From Gluconacetobacter takamatsuzukensis (GTDB taxonomy: Bacteria; Pseudomonadota; Alphaproteobacteria; Acetobacterales; Acetobacteraceae), in contig NZ_JABEQK010000017.1 of the NCBI RefSeq assembly GCF_014174275.1, forward strand, positions 1-52,751: a stretch of 52,751 nt of DNA, given 5' to 3'. Below the pieces are notes generated by a model. That model had not been told where the DNA came from, did not search any database, and saw only the letters and a program-made list of their open reading frames with translations. Shown piece by piece: positions 33,411 through 42,674 of the stretch. Within the stretch, counting starts at the first letter, position 1; the number at the start of each line of letters is the position of its first letter. A program made the translations under genes and the position numbers.

Positions 33411-36230
33411 ATGTCTGACGACGCCCCGATTCACCTGATCCTCGTTGACGGATCGGGGTTCATCTTCCGCGCCTTCCACGCCCTGCCGCCGATGACCGCG
33501 CCCGACGGGACGCCGGTCAACGCCGTGTTCGGCTTTACCAACATGCTGGCGCGCCTGTTGCGCGACCATGTGGGCACGCATCTGGCGGTCATCTTCGATG
33601 CGGGCCGGCTGACCTTCCGCAACGAACTCTACGACCAGTACAAAGCCCACCGGCCCGAACCGCCCGAGGACCTGCGCCCGCAATTCGCCCTGGTGCGCGA
33701 CGCGACCGCCGCCTTCGGCGTGCCGGGAATCGAGGAAGCGGGGTGGGAGGCCGACGACCTGATCGCGGCCTATGCCCGCCGCGTGACCGATGCGGGCGGC
33801 CGCTGCACCATCGTCTCGTCCGACAAGGACCTGATGCAGCTGATCCGCCCGGGCGTGGAAATGCAGGACCCGATCCGCCAGAAACCCATCGGCCCGGCCG
33901 AGGTCGAGGCGAAGTTCGGCGTGACGCCCGACAAGGTGATCGACGTGCAGGCGCTGATCGGCGATTCGGTCGACAACGTGCCGGGCGTGCCGGGCATCGG
34001 CCCCAAGACCGCCTCGGCCCTGATCGCGGAATTCGGCTCGCTGGATGCGATCCTCGATGCCGCACCGGCGATGAAGGCCTCCAAACGGCGCGACAATCTG
34101 ATCGAGCACGCCGAGCGCGCCCGCCTGTCGCGCGAACTGGTGACGCTGCGCGAGGACGCGCCGTGCCCGCTGCCGCTGGAAGAGCTGGTCTGCCGCGCGC
34201 CCGACGAGGCGCAGTTGAGCGGCTGGCTGGCGCGGATGGGCTTCCGCTCGCTGGTGCACCGGATGGGGCTGAAGGACACGGCGGCAGCCGTCGGCGTCGC
34301 CAGCCACGCCGCGCCTCCCGCCGCCCACGCCGACGCACCGCCGGCCGAGGCCCCGCCCCCCCCCGATCGCGCCCCGTTCGGCCCCTACGAGACCGTGCGC
34401 ACGGCCGAGGCGCTGGAATCCTGGGTTGCGGAAGCCCGGCGCGTCGGCTTCTGCGCCGTCGATACCGAGACCGACGGGCTGGACCCGCTGCATGCCGGGC
34501 TGGTCGGGATTTCGCTGGCGGTGGCCCCGGGCCGGTCCTGCTATATTCCGCTGGCGCATGAGGGCGCGCCGGCCCAGGCGCAGCTCCTGCCCGAGGACGG
34601 GGTGGACGAAGACCCTGTCGGCCTCCAGCTGCCCGTCGCGGCCGCACTGGAGATCCTGGGCCCGCTGTTCGTCGACCCCGCGGTGCTCAAGATCTTCCAG
34701 AACGCCAAGTTCGACCTGCTGGTGCTGACCCGCGCCGGCGCGCCGCAGCCGACCCCGATCGACGACACGATGCTGATCGCCTACGCCCAGTATGCCGGGC
34801 GGCACGGCCAGGGCATGGACGAATTGTCGCGGCTCTATCTGGGCCATACGCCGATCTCGTACGACGAGGTGACGGGCACCGGGCGCAACCGCATCCCGTT
34901 CGCGCGGGTCGACGTGGCGCGGGCCACGGCCTATGCGGCCGAGGATACCGACGTGACGCTGCGCCTGTGGCTGGCGCTGCACCCGACCCTGCGGCCCAAC
35001 CGGGCGCTGGCGCTGTACGAGGAGCTGGAACGCCCGCTGGTGGCCGTGCTGGCCGACATGGAACGGGCCGGGATCGCGGTCGACGTGACCGAATTGCGGC
35101 GCCTGTCAGCCGATTTCGCGGCCCGCATGGGCGAGATGGAGGGCGAGATCCACCGCCTGGCCGGCCGGTCGTTCAATGTCGGCTCGCCCAAGCAACTGGG
35201 CGAGATCCTGTTCGACGAAATGGGCCTGGCCGGCGGCAAGCGGATGAAATCGGGCGCCTGGGGCACCGATTCGTCGGTGTTGCAGGACTTGGCCGACCAG
35301 GGGCACGAACTGCCGGGGCGCATCCTCGCCTGGCGGCAACTGGCCAAGCTGAAATCGACCTATGCCGACGCGCTGGTGGGCCAGGCCGATCCGGGGACGG
35401 AGCGGGTGCATACCTCGTTCCAGATGGCCATTACCTCGACCGGCCGCCTGTCGTCCAACGAGCCGAACCTGCAGAACATCCCCATCCGCACCGAGGAAGG
35501 CGGCCGCATCCGCCGTGCCTTCGTCGCGGCACCGGGCTACCTGCTGCTGTCGGCGGACTATTCGCAGATCGAATTGCGCCTGCTGGCCCATGTGGCGAAG
35601 ATTCCCGCCCTGCGCGAGGCCTTCGCGCTGGGGCAGGACATCCACGCCCGCACGGCGTCCGAAGTGTTCGGCCTGCCGATCGAGGGCATGGACCCGCTGA
35701 CGCGCCGCCGGGCCAAGGCGATCAATTTCGGCATCATCTACGGCATCAGCGCCTTCGGGCTGGGCCGGCAGCTCGGCATTCCGCCGGGCGAGGCCCGGTC
35801 GTATATCGACGCCTATTTCGCCCGCTACCCGGAAATCCGCGACTATATGGACCGGATGAAGGAGGAGGCGAAGGCGAACGGCTACGTCACCACCCCCTTC
35901 GGCCGGCGCTGCTGGGTGCCCGGCATCGGCGACCGCAACGCTGCCCGCCGCGCCTATGCCGAACGCCAGGCGATCAACGCGCCGTTGCAGGGCGGGGCTG
36001 CGGACATCATCAAGCGCGCGATGGTGCGCCTGCCGCATGCGCTGGCCAATGCCGGGCTTGACGGACGGCTGCTGCTTCAGGTCCATGACGAACTCGTGTT
36101 CGAGGTACGGCAGGGCCAGGAGGCCGATCTGTCGGCCCTCGTGAAACAGATCATGGAATCCGCCGCCGATCTGTCGGTGAAGCTGGTGGTGGAAACCGGG
36201 ACCGGAACGAACTGGGCGGACGCACATTGA
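33411..36230 (+). CDS. polA: DNA polymerase I
   Basis: Repairs DNA and replaces RNA primers (EC 2.7.7.7). The 939-residue protein has three parts. The 5'-3' exonuclease covers residues ~1-300: LILVDGSGFIFRAFHAL, the metal-site EEAGWEADDLIA, and PGVPGIGPKTASALI. The 3'-5' exonuclease is complete, with exo I DTETDG (~350) and IDDTMLIAY further on, so proofreading is likely retained. The polymerase domain has LSADYSQIELRLLAH (motif A, ~715), RRAKAINFGIIYG (O-helix, ~765) and HDELVFEV (motif C, ~893). Its stop overlaps the sco start in TGATG. Start at ATG 33411 by family alignment; the upstream site is weak. Confidence 0.96.
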   Translation: MSDDAPIHLILVDGSGFIFRAFHALPPMTAPDGTPVNAVFGFTNMLARLLRDHVGTHLAVIFDAGRLTFRNELYDQYKAHRPEPPEDLRPQFALVRDATAAFGVPGIEEAGWEADDLIAAYARRVTDAGGRCTIVSSDKDLMQLIRPGVEMQDPIRQKPIGPAEVEAKFGVTPDKVIDVQALIGDSVDNVPGVPGIGPKTASALIAEFGSLDAILDAAPAMKASKRRDNLIEHAERARLSRELVTLREDAPCPLPLEELVCRAPDEAQLSGWLARMGFRSLVHRMGLKDTAAAVGVASHAAPPAAHADAPPAEAPPPPDRAPFGPYETVRTAEALESWVAEARRVGFCAVDTETDGLDPLHAGLVGISLAVAPGRSCYIPLAHEGAPAQAQLLPEDGVDEDPVGLQLPVAAALEILGPLFVDPAVLKIFQNAKFDLLVLTRAGAPQPTPIDDTMLIAYAQYAGRHGQGMDELSRLYLGHTPISYDEVTGTGRNRIPFARVDVARATAYAAEDTDVTLRLWLALHPTLRPNRALALYEELERPLVAVLADMERAGIAVDVTELRRLSADFAARMGEMEGEIHRLAGRSFNVGSPKQLGEILFDEMGLAGGKRMKSGAWGTDSSVLQDLADQGHELPGRILAWRQLAKLKSTYADALVGQADPGTERVHTSFQMAITSTGRLSSNEPNLQNIPIRTEEGGRIRRAFVAAPGYLLLSADYSQIELRLLAHVAKIPALREAFALGQDIHARTASEVFGLPIEGMDPLTRRRAKAINFGIIYGISAFGLGRQLGIPPGEARSYIDAYFARYPEIRDYMDRMKEEAKANGYVTTPFGRRCWVPGIGDRNAARRAYAERQAINAPLQGGAADIIKRAMVRLPHALANAGLDGRLLLQVHDELVFEVRQGQEADLSALVKQIMESAADLSVKLVVETGTGTNWADAH

Positions 36231-36841
36231 TGCAGGAACGGGACAAGCGCCGGCTGGCGATCGGGGCGATCATCGCCGTGCTTTCGGCGGTGGGGGGATA
36301 TGCGGGCTACTGGGCGATGGATCGCGCCGGGCCGCTCCTGTCCACCCACGGCAACGAGATCGGCGGATCGTTCCGGCTGGTCAGCGCGGCCGAGGGCGAG
36401 GTGTCGGACAGCAATTTCCGGGGCCGCTGGATGCTGGTCTATTTCGGCTACACCCATTGCCCCGACACGCAATGCGGGGTGACGATGCGGGCGATGGCCG
36501 GCGCGATGGACCTGCTGGGCCCGCGCTACCGCACCGTGGCGCCGCTGTTCATTTCGCTGGACCCGATGCGCGACACCGCCGAGGCGATGCGCGCCTATAC
36601 GCTGCGCTTCGGGCCGCGCATCTTCGCCATGACCGGGGCGCCGACCATGCTCAAGGCCGTCACCGCCGAATATCATGCGCCCTATGTGCGTCACGAGGGC
36701 AAGGACGGCGATTACAGCATGGAGCCGTCGCCGCGCATCGTCATCATGTCGCCCGAAGGGCGCTATGCGGGCACGATCCAGTCCGACGCCTCGGCCCAGG
36801 AAATAGCGGACCGGCTGAACGGCCTGATGGCGGCGCGATAG
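36230..36841 (+). CDS. SCO1/SenC-family protein with atypical metal site
   Basis: A membrane-anchored thioredoxin-fold protein of 203 residues (N-terminal anchor LAIGAIIAVLSAVGGYAGYW, residues 9-28). SCO proteins normally deliver copper to cytochrome c oxidase using CxxxC and a distal His. Here the motif is GYTHCPDTQCG, Cys77-x4-Cys82, with one extra residue. The stretch that usually carries the ligand (VDHS-like) reads YSMEPSPRI, with Pro/Glu and no His at the expected place; His155 is the nearest. Copper binding by the canonical geometry is therefore doubtful, and a thiol-redox role is plausible. The start ATG overlaps the polA stop. The next gene starts immediately after its stop. Confidence 0.85.
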   Translation: MQERDKRRLAIGAIIAVLSAVGGYAGYWAMDRAGPLLSTHGNEIGGSFRLVSAAEGEVSDSNFRGRWMLVYFGYTHCPDTQCGVTMRAMAGAMDLLGPRYRTVAPLFISLDPMRDTAEAMRAYTLRFGPRIFAMTGAPTMLKAVTAEYHAPYVRHEGKDGDYSMEPSPRIVIMSPEGRYAGTIQSDASAQEIADRLNGLMAAR

Positions 36842-38575
36842 GTGCGGGGCCGACGGTTCAGCCGGCCGCTTCTGTTCGCCGGGCTGCTGGCGGCGCTGGC
36901 GGCCATGCCCCGCCACGCCGCCCGCGCGCAGGATTCCGCACCGGCCGGCAGCGCCCGGCCGGTGGGCGACGGGCAGACGCTGGGCAGCCCGCATCGCGGC
37001 GGCACGCTGCGGCTGACGGCATCGTCCTCGGGCGGGACGCTGGACCCGCAGATCAATTATACCTCGGAATATGCCCAGCTTTTCACGGTCCTGTATGACG
37101 GGCTGCTGAATTTCCGCAAGGCGGACGACCGCACCAGCGACGACGTGGTGCCCGACCTGGCGGAGGCGGTGCCGCAGCCCGAGGATGGCGGCCGCACCTG
37201 GCGCTTCACCCTGCGGCAGGGCGTGCGCTTCTCGACCGGGCAGGTGGTCACGGTGGCCGATGTCGCGGCCTCGATCCGCCGCCTGTTCCGGGTCGGCAGT
37301 CCCACGGCGGGGTCGTTCTACGGCGCCATCGTCGGCGCCGATGCCTGCCTGCGCGACCCGGCGCACTGCACGCTGGCGGGCGGGCTGGAGGTCGATCCGG
37401 CGACGCGGGCCGTGGTCTTCCACCTCAGCCAGCCCGACGCCGAATTCCCGCAGAAACTGGCCTTCCCGCACGCTTCGATCCTGCCGGCCGACATGCCGGA
37501 CCACGATCTGGGCAATGTGCCGGCCCCGACCACCGGCCCCTACCGGTTCGTCAGCTACGACCCGGACCGCGGCGCGGTGCTGGAGCGCAATCCGTTCTTC
37601 CATGTCTGGAGCGCCGACGCACAGCCCGACGGCTATGTCGATTACATCCATTACGATTTCGGCCTGCCCGACGAGGCAGCGGTGACGGCGGTGGAAAACG
37701 GCCAGTACGACTGGATGTTCGACATGAAGCCGCTGGACCGGCTGGGCGAGCTGGGCGCGCGCCACACGCGGCAGGTTCACCTCCGCGCGCTCTACGGCAT
37801 CTATTACGTGCCGATGAACGTGAACATTCCGCCCTTCAACAACCGCCTGGCGCGGCAGGCGGTCAACCGGGCGCTGGACCGGCGCGCGATGACCATCCTG
37901 TATGGCGGGGCCGCCGTGGCCGGTCCGCTCTGCACCATGGTGCCGCCCGGAATCCCCGGCGCGCTGGACGATTGCGCCTATACGACGGGGGCCGACCCCG
38001 ACCACCCTGCACCCTCATGGCAGGGGGCGGACCTGGAGGGCGCGCGCCGACTGGTCGCCGCCAGCGGCACCGCCGGGCAGAAGGTGACGGTGGTGGTGCA
38101 GAACACGGCGGTCGAGATGAGCATGGGCGTATGGCTGCGCAACATGTTGCAGGCCATCGGCTACGACGCCAGCGTCAAGCCCCTGTCGCACGCGGTGCAG
38201 CTTGGCTACATCCAGAATACGTCCAACCATGTGCAGATCAGCCTGACCGACTGGTTCGCCGACTACCCCTCGGCCTCGAATTTTCTCGACGACCTGTTCG
38301 GGTGCGAGAATTTCCATCCCGGCACCGACAATTCGATCAACATCGCCGGCTATTGCAACAAGGACGCGCAGGCGGCGATGGACGCGGCGAAGCAGGAAAC
38401 CGATCCGGCGCGCGCGGCACAGCTGTGGGCGCAGGCGGGGCGCATCATCGCCCGCGACTCCCCGGCCGCGCCGGTCATTCGCATCAATTATATCGATCTG
38501 GTATCGTCACGGATGGGGAATTATTTCTACACGGACCTGTACCACCTGATCTTCTCGCAGGTCTGGGTCCGGTAG
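36842..38575 (+). CDS. ABC transporter substrate-binding protein (SBP_bac_5, peptide type)
   Basis: The periplasmic peptide-binding component of the transporter encoded downstream, 577 residues. The start is GTG at 36842, directly after the sco stop. A signal peptide (FSRPLLFAGLLAALAAM, cut after ARA near residue 29) precedes the mature domain. SBP_bac_5 marks include RGGTLRLTASSSGGTLDPQ, SEYAQLFTVLYDGLL, WRFTLRQGVRFSTGQVVTV and RLARQAVNRALDRRAM. Four or more Cys in the mature part (CLRDPAHC, LDDCAY, GCENF, GYCNK) suggest disulfides. Ligand probably a di- or oligopeptide. Confidence 0.88.
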   Translation: MRGRRFSRPLLFAGLLAALAAMPRHAARAQDSAPAGSARPVGDGQTLGSPHRGGTLRLTASSSGGTLDPQINYTSEYAQLFTVLYDGLLNFRKADDRTSDDVVPDLAEAVPQPEDGGRTWRFTLRQGVRFSTGQVVTVADVAASIRRLFRVGSPTAGSFYGAIVGADACLRDPAHCTLAGGLEVDPATRAVVFHLSQPDAEFPQKLAFPHASILPADMPDHDLGNVPAPTTGPYRFVSYDPDRGAVLERNPFFHVWSADAQPDGYVDYIHYDFGLPDEAAVTAVENGQYDWMFDMKPLDRLGELGARHTRQVHLRALYGIYYVPMNVNIPPFNNRLARQAVNRALDRRAMTILYGGAAVAGPLCTMVPPGIPGALDDCAYTTGADPDHPAPSWQGADLEGARRLVAASGTAGQKVTVVVQNTAVEMSMGVWLRNMLQAIGYDASVKPLSHAVQLGYIQNTSNHVQISLTDWFADYPSASNFLDDLFGCENFHPGTDNSINIAGYCNKDAQAAMDAAKQETDPARAAQLWAQAGRIIARDSPAAPVIRINYIDLVSSRMGNYFYTDLYHLIFSQVWVR

Positions 38576-38673
38576 GGCACGGCGCCCGGAGACACCTGTC
38601 CGGCCCGGCTTTTTCGAACACCGCCCGCTTACCCGCCCACATTCCCGGACAGGCCCCCCGAGGAGGTTTCCCC

Positions 38674-39708
38674 ATGACTGCGCAGACCGTGACGGCCGCC
38701 CCGTCGTCCCCTTCCGCGTCCCGCCCCCCCGGGCCGTGGCGCCGTGCCGGGCGCAGGCTGGCGCGCGACCGCGCATCCATGGCGGCGCTGGCGGTGCTGC
38801 TGGCGGTGACGGCGGCGTGCCTGCTGGCGCCGTTCTACGCGCGCGACGTCGCGCATACCGATCCGTTCACCTCCAACGTCGCGGGTTCGGTGACGATCGA
38901 CGGGCGCAGCGTCGACATCATGCAGCCCAACGACAATCCGCTGCATCTGGGCCTGTCGCCCATCGGCCCGACCTGGCACGCGTCCGCCGACCTGCTGGGC
39001 GCGGACAGCCAGGGGCGGGACCTGGCGGCGCGGCTGCTGTATGGCGGCCGCACCTCGCTGCTGATTTCCTTCTGCGCCGCCGCGCTGTGCATCGTGCTGG
39101 CGGCGATGGTGGGCATCGTCGCGGGCTATGTCGGGGGCGTCGTCGATGCGGTGCTGTCGCGCATCATGGACATCATGTGGGCGGTGCCGGTCTATCTGTT
39201 CGCGATCTCGCTTTCCATCGTCACCGTCAGCCAGGGATTGAAGCTGGGGCCGGTCACGATCGCCAGCGACAACCTGCTGATCCCCATCTGCATCATCGCG
39301 CTGGTCTACGTGCCCTATGCGGCGCGGCCAGTGCGCGGGCGGGTGATGACGCTGCGCCGGGCGGAATTCGTGACGGCAGCGCGCGCGCTGGGGGTGCCGG
39401 ACTATCGCATCGTGCTGCGCGACATCCTGCCCAACGTCACCGGCACGCTGGTGGTGCTGGCGCCGCTGATGATGGCGCTGGCGATGATGGCGGAATCGGC
39501 GCTGTCGTTCCTGTCGATCGGCGTGCAGGCACCCGGCGCGTCGTGGGGCACGATCATCGAGGACGGCGAGGGGCTGATCTATACCCGCCCGATGGTGGCC
39601 ATCGCGCCCGGGCTTGCGATCGTCGTCGTGGTGCTGGCGCTCAACGTGCTGGGCGACGGCATGCGCGACGCGCTGGACGTGCGCGACAGCGGGCGGGAGC
39701 GCGCGTGA
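38674..39708 (+). CDS. ABC transporter permease, DppC/OppC-like
   Basis: An inner-membrane permease of 344 residues with an N-terminal cytoplasmic tail and about six helices. The BPD_transp_1 EAA loop region is visible as LGVPDYRIVLRDILPNVTGT, and the DppC signature SALSFLSIGVQAPGASWG follows. The periplasmic segment after the first helix (about residues 50-110) is longer than usual, with an extra strand pair around SVTIDGRSVDIMQPN. A perfect AGGAGG site lies 7 bases before ATG 38674. The stop overlaps the next start as TGATG. DppC comes before DppB here, the reverse of the E. coli order. Confidence 0.9.
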   Translation: MTAQTVTAAPSSPSASRPPGPWRRAGRRLARDRASMAALAVLLAVTAACLLAPFYARDVAHTDPFTSNVAGSVTIDGRSVDIMQPNDNPLHLGLSPIGPTWHASADLLGADSQGRDLAARLLYGGRTSLLISFCAAALCIVLAAMVGIVAGYVGGVVDAVLSRIMDIMWAVPVYLFAISLSIVTVSQGLKLGPVTIASDNLLIPICIIALVYVPYAARPVRGRVMTLRRAEFVTAARALGVPDYRIVLRDILPNVTGTLVVLAPLMMALAMMAESALSFLSIGVQAPGASWGTIIEDGEGLIYTRPMVAIAPGLAIVVVVLALNVLGDGMRDALDVRDSGRERA

Positions 39709-40682
39709 TGGCCCTGACCGTCCTGCGGCGCCTGGGCCAGACGCTGTTCGTGCTGGTCGGGATCTCGGTCCTGGTGTTCCTGGTGTTTTTCGCCACCCCG
39801 GGCGCGGACCCCACGGCGCGCATCGCCGGGCGCAACGCCTCGCCCGAGACGATGGCGCGCGTGCGCGTCGAATACGGGTTCGACCGGCCATTGCCGGTGC
39901 AATATGCGCGGATGATGGAAAAACTGTTCGTCACGCGCGACCTGACCTCCTACGTCAATCGCGGGCAGAAAGTGGTGCCGGAGATCCTGGAGGCCGCGCC
40001 GGTCACGCTGTCGCTGGTCTCGGGCGCGGCGGCGATCTGGGTGGTGCTGTCGGTGGCCATGGGCGTGACGGCGGCCGCCCTGCGCGGCGGCTGGGTGGAT
40101 CGCGGCCTGATGATGCTGGGGCTGGTCGGGATCTCGATCCCGGTCTTCTGGCTGGGGCAGGTGGTGAACCTGGTGACGCAGAGCCGCTATCACGACAGCT
40201 GGCTGTTTTCCTGGGTGCCGGGCCTGGGCTACGTGCCGCTGACCGAGGACCCGCTGGGCTGGTTCCGCGCGCTGGTCCTGCCGTGGCTGACGCTGGCGGT
40301 GCTGTTCGTGGGCATCTACAGCCGCGTGCTGCGCGCCGACCTGGTGGCGGTACAGAGCGAGGATTTCATGCGCACCGCCCGCGCCAAGGGGCTGTCGCCG
40401 GCGCGGGTGCTGCTGGTCCATGGGCTGCGCACGTCGATGATCACCTTCGTCTCGCTGTTCGGGCTGGATTTCGCGCAGCTGGTCGGCGGCGGCGCGCTGC
40501 TGACCGAGGTCGTGTTCGGCCTGCAAGGGGTAGGGCGGCTGACCTATCAGGCCCTGTCCAACCTCGACCTGCCGCTGATCATGGCCACGGTGATGTATTC
40601 GGCGGTGTTCGTCGTGATCGCCAATGCCGTGGTCGACATGCTGTATCTGATTCTGGACCCGAGGGTGCGCGATGGACGGTGA
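39708..40682 (+). CDS. ABC transporter permease, DppB/OppB-like
   Basis: The second permease half, 324 residues. It has the DppB N-terminus (RRLGQTLFVLVGISVLVFL), the TPGADPTARIAG segment, YGFDRPLPVQY and the EAA-type coupling loop RTARAKGLSPARVLLVHGLR. The C-terminus has ALLTEVVFGLQGVGRL and a last helix ending [13 protein letters not shown]. Translationally coupled on both sides: it starts in the DppC stop and its last 11 bases overlap the ATPase gene. Confidence 0.9.
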   Translation: MALTVLRRLGQTLFVLVGISVLVFLVFFATPGADPTARIAGRNASPETMARVRVEYGFDRPLPVQYARMMEKLFVTRDLTSYVNRGQKVVPEILEAAPVTLSLVSGAAAIWVVLSVAMGVTAAALRGGWVDRGLMMLGLVGISIPVFWLGQVVNLVTQSRYHDSWLFSWVPGLGYVPLTEDPLGWFRALVLPWLTLAVLFVGIYSRVLRADLVAVQSEDFMRTARAKGLSPARVLLVHGLRTSMITFVSLFGLDFAQLVGGGALLTEVVFGLQGVGRLTYQALSNLDLPLIMATVMYSAVFVVIANAVVDMLYLILDPRVRDGR

Positions 40683-41682
40683 CATGCTGCTGGCGGTGCG
40701 TGACCTGACGGTGGCGCTGCCCGTCGGCGGGCGGCTGGTGCCGATCGTCGAATCCGTATCCTTCACGCTGGGCACGCGCGAAATCCTGGGCATCGTGGGC
40801 GAGTCCGGGTCGGGTAAGAGCGTGACCTCGCTGGCGATCATGGGGCTGATCGACGTGCCGGGCGCGCGCATCACCGGCTCGGTCCGTTTTCGCGGGCGCG
40901 AACTGGTGGGCCTGCCGCCACGCGCTTATCGCGCCCTGCGCGGGCGCGAGATCGCGATGATCTTCCAGGACCCGATGACCGCCTTCACTCCCGTCTATAC
41001 GGTCGGGCGGCAGATCGACGAACAGATCCGCGCGCACCAGAAGATCTCGCGCGCCGATGCTCGCGCACGCACGGTGCGCCTGCTGGGCGACATGGGCGTG
41101 CCGGATCCCGAGCGCGTGGCCGGCCGCTACCCGCACCAGCTCTCCGGCGGCCTGCGCCAGCGCGCGATGATCGCGATGGCGCTGTCCTGCAATCCGGCGC
41201 TGCTGATCGCCGACGAACCGACGACCGCGCTGGACGTGACGGTGCAGGCCCAGATCCTCGACCTGCTGCGCGTGCTGCGGCGCGACTACGGCTCGTCGGT
41301 GCTGCTGATCACCCACGATATGGGCGTGGTGGCGGAAACCTGCGACCGGACCCTGGTGCTGTATAGCGGGCTGGTGGCCGAGCGCGGGCCGACCGGCGCC
41401 CTCTTCGCGCAGCCGGCCCACCCCTACACGGCGGCGCTGCTGGATTCGATCCCGCCGCTGCACGGCCTGCGCCCGGCGCGCCTGCCCTCCATCCCCGGCA
41501 GCCCGCCGGCCCCCGCCGAGCGCCCGGCCGGCTGCCCCTTCGGGCCGCGCTGCACCCATGTCCACGCCGCCTGCGCCACCCGGCCGCCTCTGGTGGCCTG
41601 CGGGGAACAGCATGTCGCCTGCGTGCTGCCGACCGAGGGCCACCCGCTGCCGCCGCGTCGGGTGCCGGAGATGAGCGCATGA
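40672..41682 (+). CDS. ABC transporter ATP-binding protein, DppD/OppD-like
   Basis: An ATPase of 336 residues energising peptide uptake. Walker A is GESGSGKS (~residues 43-50), the Q-loop is [12 protein letters not shown], the signature LSGGLRQR (~162), Walker [15 protein letters not shown] and the switch His ITHDMG. The C-terminal oligopeptide/dipeptide extension carries the Cys pattern [14 protein letters not shown], characteristic of DppD/DppF proteins that bind an Fe-S cluster. Stop overlaps the next start as ATGA. Confidence 0.92.
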   Translation: MDGDMLLAVRDLTVALPVGGRLVPIVESVSFTLGTREILGIVGESGSGKSVTSLAIMGLIDVPGARITGSVRFRGRELVGLPPRAYRALRGREIAMIFQDPMTAFTPVYTVGRQIDEQIRAHQKISRADARARTVRLLGDMGVPDPERVAGRYPHQLSGGLRQRAMIAMALSCNPALLIADEPTTALDVTVQAQILDLLRVLRRDYGSSVLLITHDMGVVAETCDRTLVLYSGLVAERGPTGALFAQPAHPYTAALLDSIPPLHGLRPARLPSIPGSPPAPAERPAGCPFGPRCTHVHAACATRPPLVACGEQHVACVLPTEGHPLPPRRVPEMSA

Positions 41683-42674
41683 CCGGCCTGCCAGACCATT
41701 CGCCATCCCCGCTGATCGCGGCACAGGATTTACGCATGACCTACCGCGTCGGGCGCGGGCAGGTGCTGCGCGCGCTCGACGGCGTGTCGCTGTCGGTGCG
41801 GCCCGGCGAGGTGCTGGGGCTGGTGGGCGAGTCCGGCTGCGGCAAGTCGACGCTCGGCCGCTGCCTGCTGCGGCTGGTGCAGCCCAGCGCGGGCCGCGTC
41901 GTCTTCGACGGCACCGACATCACCACGCTGCCCGAACGGCGCCTGCGCCCGCTGCGGCAGGACATGCAGATGGTGTTTCAGGATTCCTACGCGGCGCTGA
42001 ACCCGCGCCGCCGGATCGGCGACCTGGTGGCCGAGCCGCTGCGCGTGCATCCCGCCCCCGGCGGCGGCCGGCGCAGCCGGGCCGATATCGCCGCCCGGCT
42101 GGCGGAACTGATGGACCTGGTGGGCCTGCCGCAGCAGGCGCTGGCCCGCTACCCGCACGAATTTTCCGGCGGCCAGCGCCAGCGCATCAACATCGCCCGC
42201 GCGCTGGCCCTGTCCCCCCGGCTGGTGGTGGCCGACGAGCCGGTGGCGGCGCTGGACGTGTCGATCCAGGCGCAGATCGTGAACCTGTTCATGGACCTGC
42301 GCGACCAATTGGGGCTGACCTACATCTTCGTCGCCCACGACCTCGCGGTGGTGCGGCAGATCTCGACCCGGGTCGCGGTCATGTATCTGGGCGCGATCGT
42401 GGAACTGGGCGAGGCCGACGCCGTGCTGCACCGCCCGGCCCACCCCTACACCGCCGCCCTGATCGCCGCGGTGCCCGAACCGGTGGTGCGCACCGGGGAC
42501 CTGCCGCCCCCGCTGCGCGGCGACGTGCCCAGCCCCATCGCCCCGCCGCCCGGCTGCCGGTTCCACACACGCTGCCCGGTGGTCCGCGACCGCTGCCGCG
42601 TCGATCCGCCGGCGCTGCGCACCCTGCCGGACGGGCGCGAGGCCGCGTGTCACTATCCGCTGGTGGGCGAGTAG
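41679..42674 (+). CDS. ABC transporter ATP-binding protein, DppF/OppF-like
   Basis: The partner ATPase, 331 residues. Walker A GESGCGKST (~48-56), Q-loop MVFQDSYAALNPRRRIGD (typical of DppF), signature FSGGQRQR, Walker B VVADEPVAALDVS, and the switch His VAHDLA. The C-terminal Cys motif is CRFHTRCPVVRDRC. Last gene of the transporter operon; its final 22 bases overlap the end of the LytTR gene on the opposite strand. Confidence 0.92.
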   Translation: MTGLPDHSPSPLIAAQDLRMTYRVGRGQVLRALDGVSLSVRPGEVLGLVGESGCGKSTLGRCLLRLVQPSAGRVVFDGTDITTLPERRLRPLRQDMQMVFQDSYAALNPRRRIGDLVAEPLRVHPAPGGGRRSRADIAARLAELMDLVGLPQQALARYPHEFSGGQRQRINIARALALSPRLVVADEPVAALDVSIQAQIVNLFMDLRDQLGLTYIFVAHDLAVVRQISTRVAVMYLGAIVELGEADAVLHRPAHPYTAALIAAVPEPVVRTGDLPPPLRGDVPSPIAPPPGCRFHTRCPVVRDRCRVDPPALRTLPDGREAACHYPLVGE

